Part shown: positions 5,855-12,547 of the stretch, piece after piece
How positions within the stretch are numbered: position 1 is the first letter of the stretch
Layout of the letters: the number at the start of each line of letters is the position of its first letter
Source: RGIG2041 sp045532715
GTDB lineage: Bacteria; Bacillota; Clostridia; UBA1381; UMGS1253
Reading direction: 5' to 3'
DNA: 13,465 nt
Assembly: GCA_045532715.1 (NCBI GenBank)
Contig: JAZSGM010000113.1
Location: forward strand, 1-13,465
Notes under the pieces: model-generated
What the model saw: the letters and a program-made list of their open reading frames with translations, nothing else
Databases searched by the model: none
Told to the model about the DNA's origin: nothing
Translations under genes and position numbers: made by a program

Positions 5855-7644
5855 TCAAAAAAGATGTAAAACCGCAAACCAAAGCCAAGCGCAACACCTT
5901 TGACCAGGACGAAGTTCTGGAAACCGAGTTTTCGTGGGCACATTTGAAGCGCAGCGTTGTCTATGCAAAAAAATATACAAAATCGCTTTTGCTGGCACTT
6001 GTATTCTCCGTTTTGATTACGATTGCCGAAATGCTTATTCCGCAGCTTTTGATGCAAATCATTGACAAATATGTGCCGGCAAAAAACGTATCTGCCATTC
6101 TGTGGACCGGTTTAATCGGTGCCGGATTGGTGCTGATCATTGCGCTGTGTTCGTACAATAAGCAGATGACCTGCGCAAAGACGGGGCAAAACATCGTCAG
6201 CGAAATACGTGCAGATTTGTTTAAGCATCTGCAAACGTTGCCGTTTGATTACTTCGACTCGCGTCCACACGGTAAAATTATGGTGCGCGTCGTAAACTAC
6301 GTTAACTCCGTTGCAGACTTTTTTGCAGCACACGCAGTCAATATGGTTTCCCATGTTCTCTCACTTTTGATTATTCCGTTTTTTATGTTTACAACGGATG
6401 TAAAGCTTTCCCTGGTCAGCCTGGTTTTCGTAATCCCCTACGCTGCCTTTATGTGGGCAACCGGCGCAGCTTACCGTAAAAGACAACGTATTTTTTCCAA
6501 CAAAAACTCGAACATAAACGCGTACTATCAGGAAAGCATCAACGGTATGCGTATTACGCAGTCCTTTGCGCGCGAAGAAGCCAACCACGAAACCTCCGCG
6601 CGTATGGCAGAGGACTACTCCAAAGCCTTTATGCACGCAAAATACATTCAGCATCTGCGCGGTCCGGTTTCGGCACTTTTAAATGCCCTCAGTGCGGCAA
6701 CCATTTACTATATCGGCATCACAAGCGGCAATTATTCCGTCGGTATGGTTGTGGCAATGGCGACCTACACCAGCCGTTTCTGGCAGCCGATTACAAACCT
6801 CGGCACATTATATAATGTTTTCCAGGATGCCGCGGCATACCTCGAGCGTATTTTTGAAGTCATGGACACGCCGAGCGCCATCCACGATATCGAAGGCGCA
6901 ACCGAGCTTCCGCCGATTGAAGGGCATGTGCAGTTTAAGGATGTACACTTTGAATATGAAGAGAACCGCCCGATTTTAGAGCATCTGTCCTTTAAGGTCA
7001 AGGCAGGCGAGTCCATCGCTTTAGTCGGACCGACCGGTGCAGGTAAAACAACGGTTGTAAACCTGCTGTCGCGCTTTTACGACATCAAATCCGGCTCGAT
7101 TACGATTGATGGACACGATATTCACGACGTAACCTTAAACTCACTTCGAACGCAGATGGGCGTAATGCTGCAGGACACATTTATCTTTACCGGTACGATT
7201 GCAGACAACATCCGCTACGGTAAGTTGGATGCAACCGACGAAGAAATTATCCAGGCGGCAAAGACCGTTTGTGCACACGACTTTATTATGACTCTGCCAA
7301 AGGGCTACGACACCGTTGTCAGCGAGCGCGGCGCATCGCTCTCCGCAGGACAAAGACAGCTCATCAGCTTTGCGCGAACACTGCTTTCCGACCCGAAAAT
7401 TCTCATTTTGGACGAAGCAACCTCTGCAATGGACACAAAAACTGAGCTGCTCGTTCAGCAGGGTTTGGCGCAGCTGCTCAAGAACAGAACCTCATTTATC
7501 ATCGCGCACAGACTCTCGACGATTAAAAATTGTGACCGCATTTTGTACATTGCAGACAGAAACATCGCCGAAGCCGGCAACCACGACCAGCTTCTGGCAG
7601 CAAGAGGTCTATACTACGAATTGTATACCTCACAGCTTGACTAA
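5851..7644 (+). CDS. Heterodimeric ABC exporter subunit with catalytic ATP site (TM288/BmrD-like)
   Basis: 597-residue partner of the preceding half-transporter. A polar N-terminal extension (about 35 residues) leads into the six-helix membrane domain, then the nucleotide-binding domain. Walker A is GPTGAGKTT at 393-401, Walker B LILDEATS has the catalytic Glu522, and the H-loop has His553 (IAHRLST), so this subunit supplies the catalytic residues. Its signature is LSAGQ (497-501), departing from LSGGQ at one position. In a head-to-tail dimer that altered signature faces the degenerate Walker motifs of the partner, so all deviations fall in one of the two ATP sites, as in TM287/288 and BmrC/D. 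AAAGGAGG lies 10 nt upstream of the ATG at 5851, inside the end of the previous gene. A terminator follows 4 nt after the stop. Confidence 0.94.
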   Translation: MIKKDVKPQTKAKRNTFDQDEVLETEFSWAHLKRSVVYAKKYTKSLLLALVFSVLITIAEMLIPQLLMQIIDKYVPAKNVSAILWTGLIGAGLVLIIALCSYNKQMTCAKTGQNIVSEIRADLFKHLQTLPFDYFDSRPHGKIMVRVVNYVNSVADFFAAHAVNMVSHVLSLLIIPFFMFTTDVKLSLVSLVFVIPYAAFMWATGAAYRKRQRIFSNKNSNINAYYQESINGMRITQSFAREEANHETSARMAEDYSKAFMHAKYIQHLRGPVSALLNALSAATIYYIGITSGNYSVGMVVAMATYTSRFWQPITNLGTLYNVFQDAAAYLERIFEVMDTPSAIHDIEGATELPPIEGHVQFKDVHFEYEENRPILEHLSFKVKAGESIALVGPTGAGKTTVVNLLSRFYDIKSGSITIDGHDIHDVTLNSLRTQMGVMLQDTFIFTGTIADNIRYGKLDATDEEIIQAAKTVCAHDFIMTLPKGYDTVVSERGASLSAGQRQLISFARTLLSDPKILILDEATSAMDTKTELLVQQGLAQLLKNRTSFIIAHRLSTIKNCDRILYIADRNIAEAGNHDQLLAARGLYYELYTSQLD

Positions 7645-7648
7645 AATA

Positions 7649-7683
7649 AAAAGCAGAAGTCTTATTTCTCGACTTCTGCTTTT
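7649..7683 (+). terminator. Terminator of the ABC exporter operon
   Basis: A 13-bp perfect stem (AAAAGCAGAAGTC at 7649-7661 with its complement at 7671-7683) around a 9-nt loop, ending in TTTT followed by CATTTTC. It begins 4 nt after the stop codon of the second exporter gene and separates the operon from the glucosidase gene. Confidence 0.88.
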
Positions 7684-7733
7684 CATTTTCCTCCGAAACG
7701 CAATATATTGAAAAAATGCAGCAATATAATGAA

Positions 7734-7762
7734 TTTACAAGCGCTTTGAACTGCAATATAAT
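7734..7762 (+). promoter_or_regulatory. Sigma-A promoter of the glucosidase gene
   Basis: TTTACA (7734-7739), a 17-nt spacer, and TATAAT (7757-7762). Transcription should begin near 7769, giving a leader of about 24 nt with a G-rich ribosome binding site (GGGGG, 7780-7784). The core is near consensus; control is suggested by the repeats and by the cre-like sequence in the spacer. Confidence 0.75.
7736..7749 (+). promoter_or_regulatory. cre-like / LacI-family operator candidate in the promoter spacer
   Basis: TACAAGCGCTTTGA holds the central palindrome AAGCGCTT and matches the catabolite-responsive element pattern TGNNARCGNWWWCA except at one base of the TG and one of the CA. Lying between the -35 and -10 boxes, a bound CcpA-like repressor would block RNA polymerase. 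Carbon-catabolite control of an alpha-glucosidase would be expected; the two deviations keep confidence moderate. Confidence 0.4.
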
Positions 7763-7792
7763 CTAAATAGAATAAAAAAGGGGGTTGATTGT

Positions 7793-9469
7793 ATGTCAAA
7801 GCAATGGTGGAAGGAAGCCGTTGTATACGAAATTTACTGCAAAAGCTTTTGCGATTCCGATGGTGACGGTATCGGTGATTTAAAAGGTGTTATGTCCAAG
7901 CTGCCCGTTTTAAAGGATTTGGGCATCAATTGCATCTGGTTTGCGCCGATTTACACCTCGCCGCAGGTGGATAACGGCTACGATGTGGCAGATTACCGAA
8001 ACATTGACCCTGCCTACGGCACCATCGACGATTTTAAGACTCTTTTGGATATGGCACACAGTATGGGCATCCGCGTGATTATGGATATGGTGCTCAACCA
8101 CAGCTCCGACGAGCACGAATGGTTCAAAGAATCCAGAAAATCCAAGGATAATCCCTACCGTGATTATTACATCTGGCAGCCTCCAAAAAACGGCAAGGAG
8201 CCGAACAACTGGGGCAGCTACTTCCGCGAAGGAAACGGCTCGGCATGGGAATACGATGCGCAGACGGGCGAATACTATCTGCACCAGTATGCCGTAAAAA
8301 TGCCGGATTTAAACTGGGAATGTGAAGCACTGCGTAAAGAAATCTATGATATGCTGCACTGGTGGCTTGACCTGGGCGTAGACGGCTTCAGACTCGATGT
8401 GTTTACAAGACTCAAAAAAACAGAAGGCTTTCCGGATACGACAAAGCAGCCGGGTCCGCTGGACAGAAACGGCTTTATCGTAGACACTTCGATGTGCACA
8501 AATGTAAAAGGTATTCATGAGATTATTCACGCGCTGCATACCGAGGTGTTTGGTCCGCGCGGCTGTATGACCGTCGGCGAGGGCGCCAATGTGGATGACA
8601 CAAATGTGCTCGACTATATTTTACCTGAGCGCGAAGAACTGAATATGGTATATCATTTTCAACTGGCGCACCGCGCGCTGCTTTCCATGACACCGGCGCA
8701 TTTCAGAAATGTACAAACAAAATGGGCAAATGTTTTTGCCAAGGGCGGCTGGACGGTACAGTATATGTCCAATCACGACAGCGCAAGACAGGTATCCTGC
8801 TATGGTGATGCAGAAAACTACAGAGAAGCTTCTGCTATGCTGCTGGCAACGCTTTTGCACACAACTCCCGGCACACCGTTCGTGTATCAGGGCGAAGAAA
8901 TCGGTATGGTCAATGTTACCTATGACAGTATAGACGATTATAACTGCTGCTACACAAAGGGCGACTATCATTCGATGATACAGAAGGGCAGCTCGCCGAA
9001 GGAAGCCTTAAAGGCGCTTGCACCAAGAAGTCGCGACAACGCGCGCACACCGTATCAATGGGATGACACCGAAAACGCCGGCTTTACAAGCGGCAAGCCG
9101 TGGATTAAAACCAATCCGACCTATAAAGAAATCAACCTACAGGCGGATTTAAATGCCGAAAATTCTATCTTCAAGTATTATAAAGAAGTGATTGCCCTGC
9201 GCAAAACACATCCTGCCATCATTGAAGGCGAGCTTCAATTCCTGCTTAGCGAGCATCCGCACGCAATTGTGTATCTGCGCAAATGTGAAGCTGAAACACT
9301 GCTTGTGATTGCAAACTATCGCAGCGAAGCTACGACGGTAGAGCTTCCGGATGAAATCAAAACGCAAAAGTGGAAGCGCATTCTTTCAAACTACAAAAAC
9401 ACACAACCTTCCGTAGACGGACGAAAAGCATGGATGCCGTGGGAAGCAGAGGTCTATGTGCTTGCATAA
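7793..9469 (+). CDS. GH13 alpha-glucosidase (oligo-1,6-glucosidase / isomaltase-like)
   Basis: 558-residue cytoplasmic glycoside hydrolase of family GH13; no signal peptide. Bacillus cereus oligo-1,6-glucosidase also has 558 residues. The start, QWWKEAVVYEIYCKSF then DSDGDGIGDLKG, is typical of oligo-1,6-glucosidase, trehalose-6-phosphate hydrolase and dextran glucosidase. Conserved regions: DMVLNH (His103), GFRLDV with nucleophile Asp202, VGEG with acid/base Glu263, and NHD with Asp329. Val203 after the nucleophile favours alpha-1,6 over alpha-1,4 linkages in characterised relatives. The region usually QPDLN in this subfamily is MPDLN (170-174). It probably releases glucose from imported isomalto-oligosaccharides or similar short alpha-glucosides; trehalose-6-phosphate is not excluded. 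No transporter gene is adjacent. GGGGG precedes the ATG by 8 nt. Expression is probably controlled by the convergent AraC-family regulator. Confidence 0.88.
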   Translation: MSKQWWKEAVVYEIYCKSFCDSDGDGIGDLKGVMSKLPVLKDLGINCIWFAPIYTSPQVDNGYDVADYRNIDPAYGTIDDFKTLLDMAHSMGIRVIMDMVLNHSSDEHEWFKESRKSKDNPYRDYYIWQPPKNGKEPNNWGSYFREGNGSAWEYDAQTGEYYLHQYAVKMPDLNWECEALRKEIYDMLHWWLDLGVDGFRLDVFTRLKKTEGFPDTTKQPGPLDRNGFIVDTSMCTNVKGIHEIIHALHTEVFGPRGCMTVGEGANVDDTNVLDYILPEREELNMVYHFQLAHRALLSMTPAHFRNVQTKWANVFAKGGWTVQYMSNHDSARQVSCYGDAENYREASAMLLATLLHTTPGTPFVYQGEEIGMVNVTYDSIDDYNCCYTKGDYHSMIQKGSSPKEALKALAPRSRDNARTPYQWDDTENAGFTSGKPWIKTNPTYKEINLQADLNAENSIFKYYKEVIALRKTHPAIIEGELQFLLSEHPHAIVYLRKCEAETLLVIANYRSEATTVELPDEIKTQKWKRILSNYKNTQPSVDGRKAWMPWEAEVYVLA

Positions 9470-9479
9470 CTTAAATTTA

Positions 9480-9513
9480 AAAATGACAGAATCCAACAGG
9501 GTTCTGTCATTTT
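9480..9513. terminator. Bidirectional terminator between the glucosidase and AraC-family genes
   Basis: A 15-bp stem: AAAATGACAGAA at 9480-9491 pairs with 9502-9513, extended by U-G, C-G and C-G pairs to a 4-nt loop (9495-9498). A-rich sequence on the left and T-rich sequence on the right supply a U-tract in either direction. It lies 11 nt after the glucosidase stop and 4 nt beyond the regulator's stop, serving both convergent genes. Confidence 0.85.
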
Positions 9514-9516
9514 CTT

Positions 9517-10350
9517 TCATTGCTGAATCCGCGAAGGACTGATGCCCATATACCTTTTGAAGGTTGCGGAAAAATAAGCCACACTCGCAAAGCCGCACTC
9601 GAAAGCAATTTCATTTATACTCTTATCCGATTCAGTGAGCAAACTCTGTGCATATTTAATTCTTTGCATATTGATATAGGTCGCTACGGTGTAGTCCGTA
9701 ATCTCTTTAAAGCGCCGGCAAAAATAAAACTTGCTGTAGCCAATATGCGCCGCAATCTCCTCCACCGATATCGCTTTGTTAAAATGCTCATGAATATAGG
9801 AAACGGCTTTCTCTATGCTTAAAAGTCCGCTGCTTTCCGCGCGGTTTTCCTGTTTCGCTATTGCATATTTTTCAAGCAAAATCAAGACGCACTCAATAAT
9901 GTGGCAGTAAACCTTTGCTGCATAATATCCCGTTTTGTTTGTAAGCAGCTGCTCTTTTATAGCATAAATATGCGCAAAAAGCGCACAATCCTTTATGACC
10001 TCCTGCACATAAATATGATCTAAAGACATACCAACGGTATTCAAAAAGCTTCTGTCGACAATCATACATTCATAGCACACTGTCTCCGTCAGCGGAATGA
10101 TATTATGTAAAACATTCGGATTAATCACAACCACATCGCCGGCTTTGGCATAAAAAACTTCATCATCCAAATGGATTTTCATTTCCCCTGCGGTAATAAA
10201 AAGCAGCTCTATGTCCATATGCTTGTTCACAAGAAAAATAGTCCCGCGTTTTTTGACCAGGTTGGGATAAAACGCAATCGGAACATCACTTTTTTCATAA
10301 TTGCGGATTTCAAGTACATCAGAGCGCGTCAGCGAAATCAGTTTATTCAT
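9517..10350 (-). CDS. AraC-family transcriptional regulator with N-terminal cupin domain
   Basis: 277-residue one-component regulator. The N-terminal part (about 30-150) is an AraC-type cupin sensor: HMDIELLFITAGEMKIHLDD, then AGDVVVINPNVLHNI, the usual beta-barrel core that binds a sugar or similar ligand. The C-terminal 100 residues carry the two helix-turn-helix motifs: SVEEIAAHIGYSKFYFCRRFKE, then INEIAFECGFASVAYFSATFKRYMGISPSRIQ, matching the AraC/XylS signature closely. It converges on the GH13 glucosidase gene, and both promoters share GCAATATATTG and AAATGCAGCAA, so it probably controls the glucosidase and itself. The ATG at 10350 is chosen because AAAGGTG lies 9 nt upstream; an in-frame GTG at 10362 forms part of that motif and lacks its own ribosome binding site. 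The inducing ligand is unknown. Confidence 0.92.
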   Translation of the reverse strand: MNKLISLTRSDVLEIRNYEKSDVPIAFYPNLVKKRGTIFLVNKHMDIELLFITAGEMKIHLDDEVFYAKAGDVVVINPNVLHNIIPLTETVCYECMIVDRSFLNTVGMSLDHIYVQEVIKDCALFAHIYAIKEQLLTNKTGYYAAKVYCHIIECVLILLEKYAIAKQENRAESSGLLSIEKAVSYIHEHFNKAISVEEIAAHIGYSKFYFCRRFKEITDYTVATYINMQRIKYAQSLLTESDKSINEIAFECGFASVAYFSATFKRYMGISPSRIQQ

Positions 10351-10412
10351 ACCGAAAAGCACCTTTCAGCAATATTTTTAAATATCATCAACTATTTCCA
10401 CTTATATAAATA

Positions 10413-10441
10413 ATTTTATCACAATATATTGCAATTGTAAA
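10413..10441 (-). promoter_or_regulatory. Sigma-A promoter of the AraC-family gene
   Basis: On the minus strand TTTACA (10436-10441), a 17-nt spacer, and TAAAAT (10413-10418), giving a leader of about 55 nt. The spacer is largely filled by GCAATATATTG (10422-10432), the 11-mer also found upstream of the glucosidase gene. A factor bound there would cover the promoter, as expected for negative autoregulation. Confidence 0.65.
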
Positions 10442-10449
10442 TGCAGCAA
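10422..10449. promoter_or_regulatory. Operator-like motif pair shared with the glucosidase promoter
   Basis: CAATATATTG (10422-10431, a perfect 10-bp palindrome) and AAATGCAGCAA (10439-10449) both recur upstream of the glucosidase gene, at 7701-7710 and 7714-7724, in the same order on the plus strand. The gaps between the two elements differ (7 versus 3 nt), so they are probably separate half-sites rather than one rigid element. Inference: binding sites for the adjacent AraC-family regulator. Confidence 0.45.
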
Positions 10450-10453
10450 AATA

Positions 10454-10489
10454 AAAAAATCTGCACTTTGAAAAAGATGCAGATTTTTT
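10454..10489 (-). terminator. Terminator of the lipoprotein gene
   Basis: A 12-bp stem (AAAAAATCTGCA at 10454-10465 with TGCAGATTTTTT at 10478-10489) around a 12-nt loop. On the minus strand a seven-T tract follows. It starts 9 nt after the lipoprotein stop codon and insulates the AraC-family promoter at 10413-10441. The sequence would also work on the plus strand, but no plus-strand gene ends here. Confidence 0.85.
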
Positions 10490-10498
10490 ATTGTTTAC

Positions 10499-10933
10499 TT
10501 ATCTGAACAAATATAAGCTTTCAAGCGCATAGCGCGGCGCATCACCCGGGACGATAAAGTCGATTACAACGCTTTCCTTTAGATTTTCATCCTTTTCAAA
10601 ATTGAAATACAGCACAATGTCCTCGCCGTGATTCTGAACGGTTTCCACGCTTTCCGCAATACGGATGCCTTCCTTCGTAAATCTGGCACTTTTCACACCC
10701 GTGATATCCACGCCGCCGGTGAAATCGGCAAAGGCTACAGAGATACTGTCCTCGCCCGTCTTTTCGAAGGTCACGCTGCCGATTGCGGCGCCGTCGGCTT
10801 CCGAATTGGTGTAAATCTGCCATTCACCCATATAGCTGTCGATACCGGACGACTCCTTTTCAGGCGCTGTCGGTGCACTGCAGCTCGCAAGGCAAAGCAG
10901 ACAAGCCAATAAAACTGTAAATACTTTTTTCAT
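10499..10933 (-). CDS. Small secreted lipoprotein of unknown function
   Basis: 144-residue predicted lipoprotein. The N-terminus MKKVFTVLLACLLCLASC is a textbook type II signal peptide with lipobox LASC, so Cys18 would be lipidated and the mature 127-residue protein anchored outside the membrane. After a short Ser/Pro/Glu-rich linker come alternating strand-like segments: MGEWQIYTNSEADG, IGSVTFEKTGEDSISVAFADF, GVDITGVKSARFTKEG, IVLYFNFEKDENLKESVVIDFIVPG and a C-terminal YALESLYLFR. This suggests a small beta-sandwich or barrel; I do not recognise the family. The product is acidic. It has its own strong promoter (10967-10995), an AAAGGAAG ribosome binding site and its own terminator, so it is monocistronic, divergent from the MATE gene. 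No function is claimed. Confidence 0.85.
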   Translation of the reverse strand: MKKVFTVLLACLLCLASCSAPTAPEKESSGIDSYMGEWQIYTNSEADGAAIGSVTFEKTGEDSISVAFADFTGGVDITGVKSARFTKEGIRIAESVETVQNHGEDIVLYFNFEKDENLKESVVIDFIVPGDAPRYALESLYLFR

Positions 10934-10966
10934 GCTGCATCTTCCTTTCTTAAATTTTGTAATTTC

Positions 10967-10995
10967 ATTTTATATGGTTTTTCCCTCGTTGTCAA
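10967..10995 (-). promoter_or_regulatory. Sigma-A promoter of the lipoprotein gene
   Basis: On the minus strand a perfect TTGACA (10990-10995), 17-nt spacer, and TAAAAT (10967-10972), 33 nt upstream of the start codon. It lies back to back with the MATE promoter; the two -35 boxes are 16 bp apart, so factors bound between them could affect both genes. Confidence 0.8.
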
Positions 10996-11011
10996 TTCTC
11001 TTTTTATCGGC

Positions 11012-11040
11012 TTGACATTCAAATTTATCCGTGTTAGACT
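11012..11040 (+). promoter_or_regulatory. Sigma-A promoter of the MATE transporter gene
   Basis: Perfect TTGACA (11012-11017), 17-nt spacer, and TAGACT (11035-11040), 32 nt upstream of the MATE start codon. The -10 matches TATAAT at four of six positions, so basal strength is moderate. Confidence 0.7.
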
Positions 11041-11072
11041 ATTTTAACATATGACAAAATAAGGAGTTTAAA

Positions 11073-12455
11073 ATGAGAAAGCTTTTCGGTACAAAGGAGT
11101 TTTATAAAAACACAATGCATATCGCCGTGCCGATTGTGTTACAAAACCTGATTACGGCATTTGTTGCTATGCTCGATAACATTATGGTCGGCAGACTCGG
11201 CACCGCGCCGATGTCCGGCGTTGCGATTGTCAATCAGTTAATTTTTGTATTTAATGTTGTTATCTTCGGAGCCTTATCCGGCGCCGGCATTTTTTGCGCG
11301 CAGTTTTTCGGCAAAAAAGACATCGAAGGTGTGCACCACTGCTTTCGCTTCAAGGGCTATGCGGCGCTAATCGTATGCATGGTTGCCTTCGGTATTTTTA
11401 TACACTCCGGGGATAGCTTAATTTCTCTGTACCTGCACGACAGCGGGGATGCCGCTGCGCTGAAAGAAACGCTTGCCTATGCGCAAAGCTACTTGAAAAT
11501 TATGCTGGTTGGGCTGATTCCCTTTTCTGTAACACAGATTTATGCATCGACGCTGCGCGAATGCGGGCATATGAAGCTCCCGATGCTTGCCGGCATTGCC
11601 GCCGTCGTAACCAATACGGTTTTAAACTATATTTTGATTTTCGGCAAGTTCGGCTTCCCTGCGCTCGGTGCTGACGGTGCCGCAATTGCAACCGTGATTT
11701 CGCGTTTTGTAGAATGCGGCATTACCGTAGTCGTAACGCACATCAAAAAAGCCGAGTACCCCTATGCCGTCGGCTTTTACAAAAGCCCGAAAATCCCGCT
11801 TCGGACAACAAAGCTGATTTTTGCCAAGGGCACACTTTTATTTATCAACGAATTTTTGTGGGCGACCGGCACAGCAACCCTCAGCCAATGCTATTCCTAC
11901 CGCGGCTTAACTGCAGTTGCCGCCATGAATATTACCTCCACGATTTCCAATCTGTTTGGCATTGTATTTCACGCGATGGGCAGTGTAGTTGCCATTATCA
12001 TCGGTCAGCTTTTGGGCGCAGGTAAAAAGGAGGAGGCAATAGATACCAACACCAAGCTTATTACGCTGGCAGTGATCACCTCCACTGCAATCGCCATCGT
12101 TATGGCATGCTTCTCCGGTCTGTTTCCGATGGCATACAATACCGAACCGTCCGTTCGCACACTGGCAACATATTTTATTTTGGCAAATGCCCTCATTCTG
12201 CCTGTGCAAACCTTTTGCTTTACCGGCTATTTCACAATCCGCGCCGGCGGAAAAACCGGTACGGCTTTAGCTGTAGACAGTGGCTTTATGTACCTTGTTG
12301 CCATCCCGCTCGCCTTTTCACTTTCAAGGTTTACCGGTCTGCCTGCCGCACCGCTCTATCTTTTGGTACAGAGCACGGAATTTATCAAATCCATTTTCAC
12401 CTTTATCTTTTTAAAGCAAAAAAAGTGGGTAAAAACCATCGTCGAAAACATATAA
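11073..12455 (+). CDS. MATE-family multidrug/cation antiporter
   Basis: 460-residue polytopic membrane protein with about 12 hydrophobic segments, the usual size and topology of MATE (MatE, NorM/DinF superfamily) efflux proteins. The N-terminus has the MATE pattern IAVPIVLQNLITAFVAMLDNIMVGRLGT followed by SGVAIVNQLIFVFNVV; the second half repeats it with FINEFLWATGTATLSQCYSYRG and AAMNITSTISNLFGIVFHAMG. MATE transporters export organic cations or drugs in exchange for Na+ or H+. An AAGGAG ribosome binding site lies 6 nt before the ATG. It is divergent from the lipoprotein gene. No intrinsic terminator follows within the 92 nt before the dehydrogenase start, so transcripts may read into that gene. 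The substrate cannot be read from sequence. Confidence 0.93.
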   Translation: MRKLFGTKEFYKNTMHIAVPIVLQNLITAFVAMLDNIMVGRLGTAPMSGVAIVNQLIFVFNVVIFGALSGAGIFCAQFFGKKDIEGVHHCFRFKGYAALIVCMVAFGIFIHSGDSLISLYLHDSGDAAALKETLAYAQSYLKIMLVGLIPFSVTQIYASTLRECGHMKLPMLAGIAAVVTNTVLNYILIFGKFGFPALGADGAAIATVISRFVECGITVVVTHIKKAEYPYAVGFYKSPKIPLRTTKLIFAKGTLLFINEFLWATGTATLSQCYSYRGLTAVAAMNITSTISNLFGIVFHAMGSVVAIIIGQLLGAGKKEEAIDTNTKLITLAVITSTAIAIVMACFSGLFPMAYNTEPSVRTLATYFILANALILPVQTFCFTGYFTIRAGGKTGTALAVDSGFMYLVAIPLAFSLSRFTGLPAAPLYLLVQSTEFIKSIFTFIFLKQKKWVKTIVENI

Positions 12456-12487
12456 TCATTTTGTGCAAAGTAGTATCATTTTTCACA

Positions 12488-12515
12488 TTGACACCCTTTT
12501 CCGCTGTGCTATAAT
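12488..12515 (+). promoter_or_regulatory. Consensus sigma-A promoter of the SDR gene
   Basis: Perfect TTGACA (12488-12493), 16-nt spacer, and perfect TATAAT (12510-12515), 32 nt before the dehydrogenase start codon. Both boxes are consensus, so strong independent expression is expected despite the absence of a terminator after the MATE gene. Confidence 0.85.
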
Positions 12516-12547
12516 AAAAGCACAAAAATTTGGAAAGGGTGTTTTTT

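Larger units (their letters stand above)
7700..7762 (+). repeat. Three phased GCAATATA(A/T)T repeats, probable AraC-family binding sites
   Basis: GCAATATATT at 7700-7709, GCAATATAAT at 7721-7730 and again at 7753-7762 lie in the same orientation. Start-to-start distances are 21 and 32 bp, close to two and three helical turns, so all three lie on one face of the DNA. The middle copy ends 3 bp before the -35 box; the last contains the -10 box and could reflect promoter sequence alone. The first extends to GCAATATATTG, an 11-mer repeated exactly in the promoter of the AraC-family gene (minus strand, 10432-10422). AraC itself binds direct repeats spaced 21 bp. Inference: these are the regulator's sites. 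Confidence 0.5.

Noticed and set aside
10372..10385. 14-bp AT-only palindrome (ATATTT-TT-AAATAT) in the leader of the AraC-family gene
   Set aside because: Composed only of A and T in an AT-rich leader, so it is expected by chance, and it matches none of the motifs at the glucosidase promoter.
12456..12487. Possible terminator after the MATE gene
   Set aside because: Two ATCATTT copies occur but no stem of useful length forms; read-through into the dehydrogenase gene is more likely.
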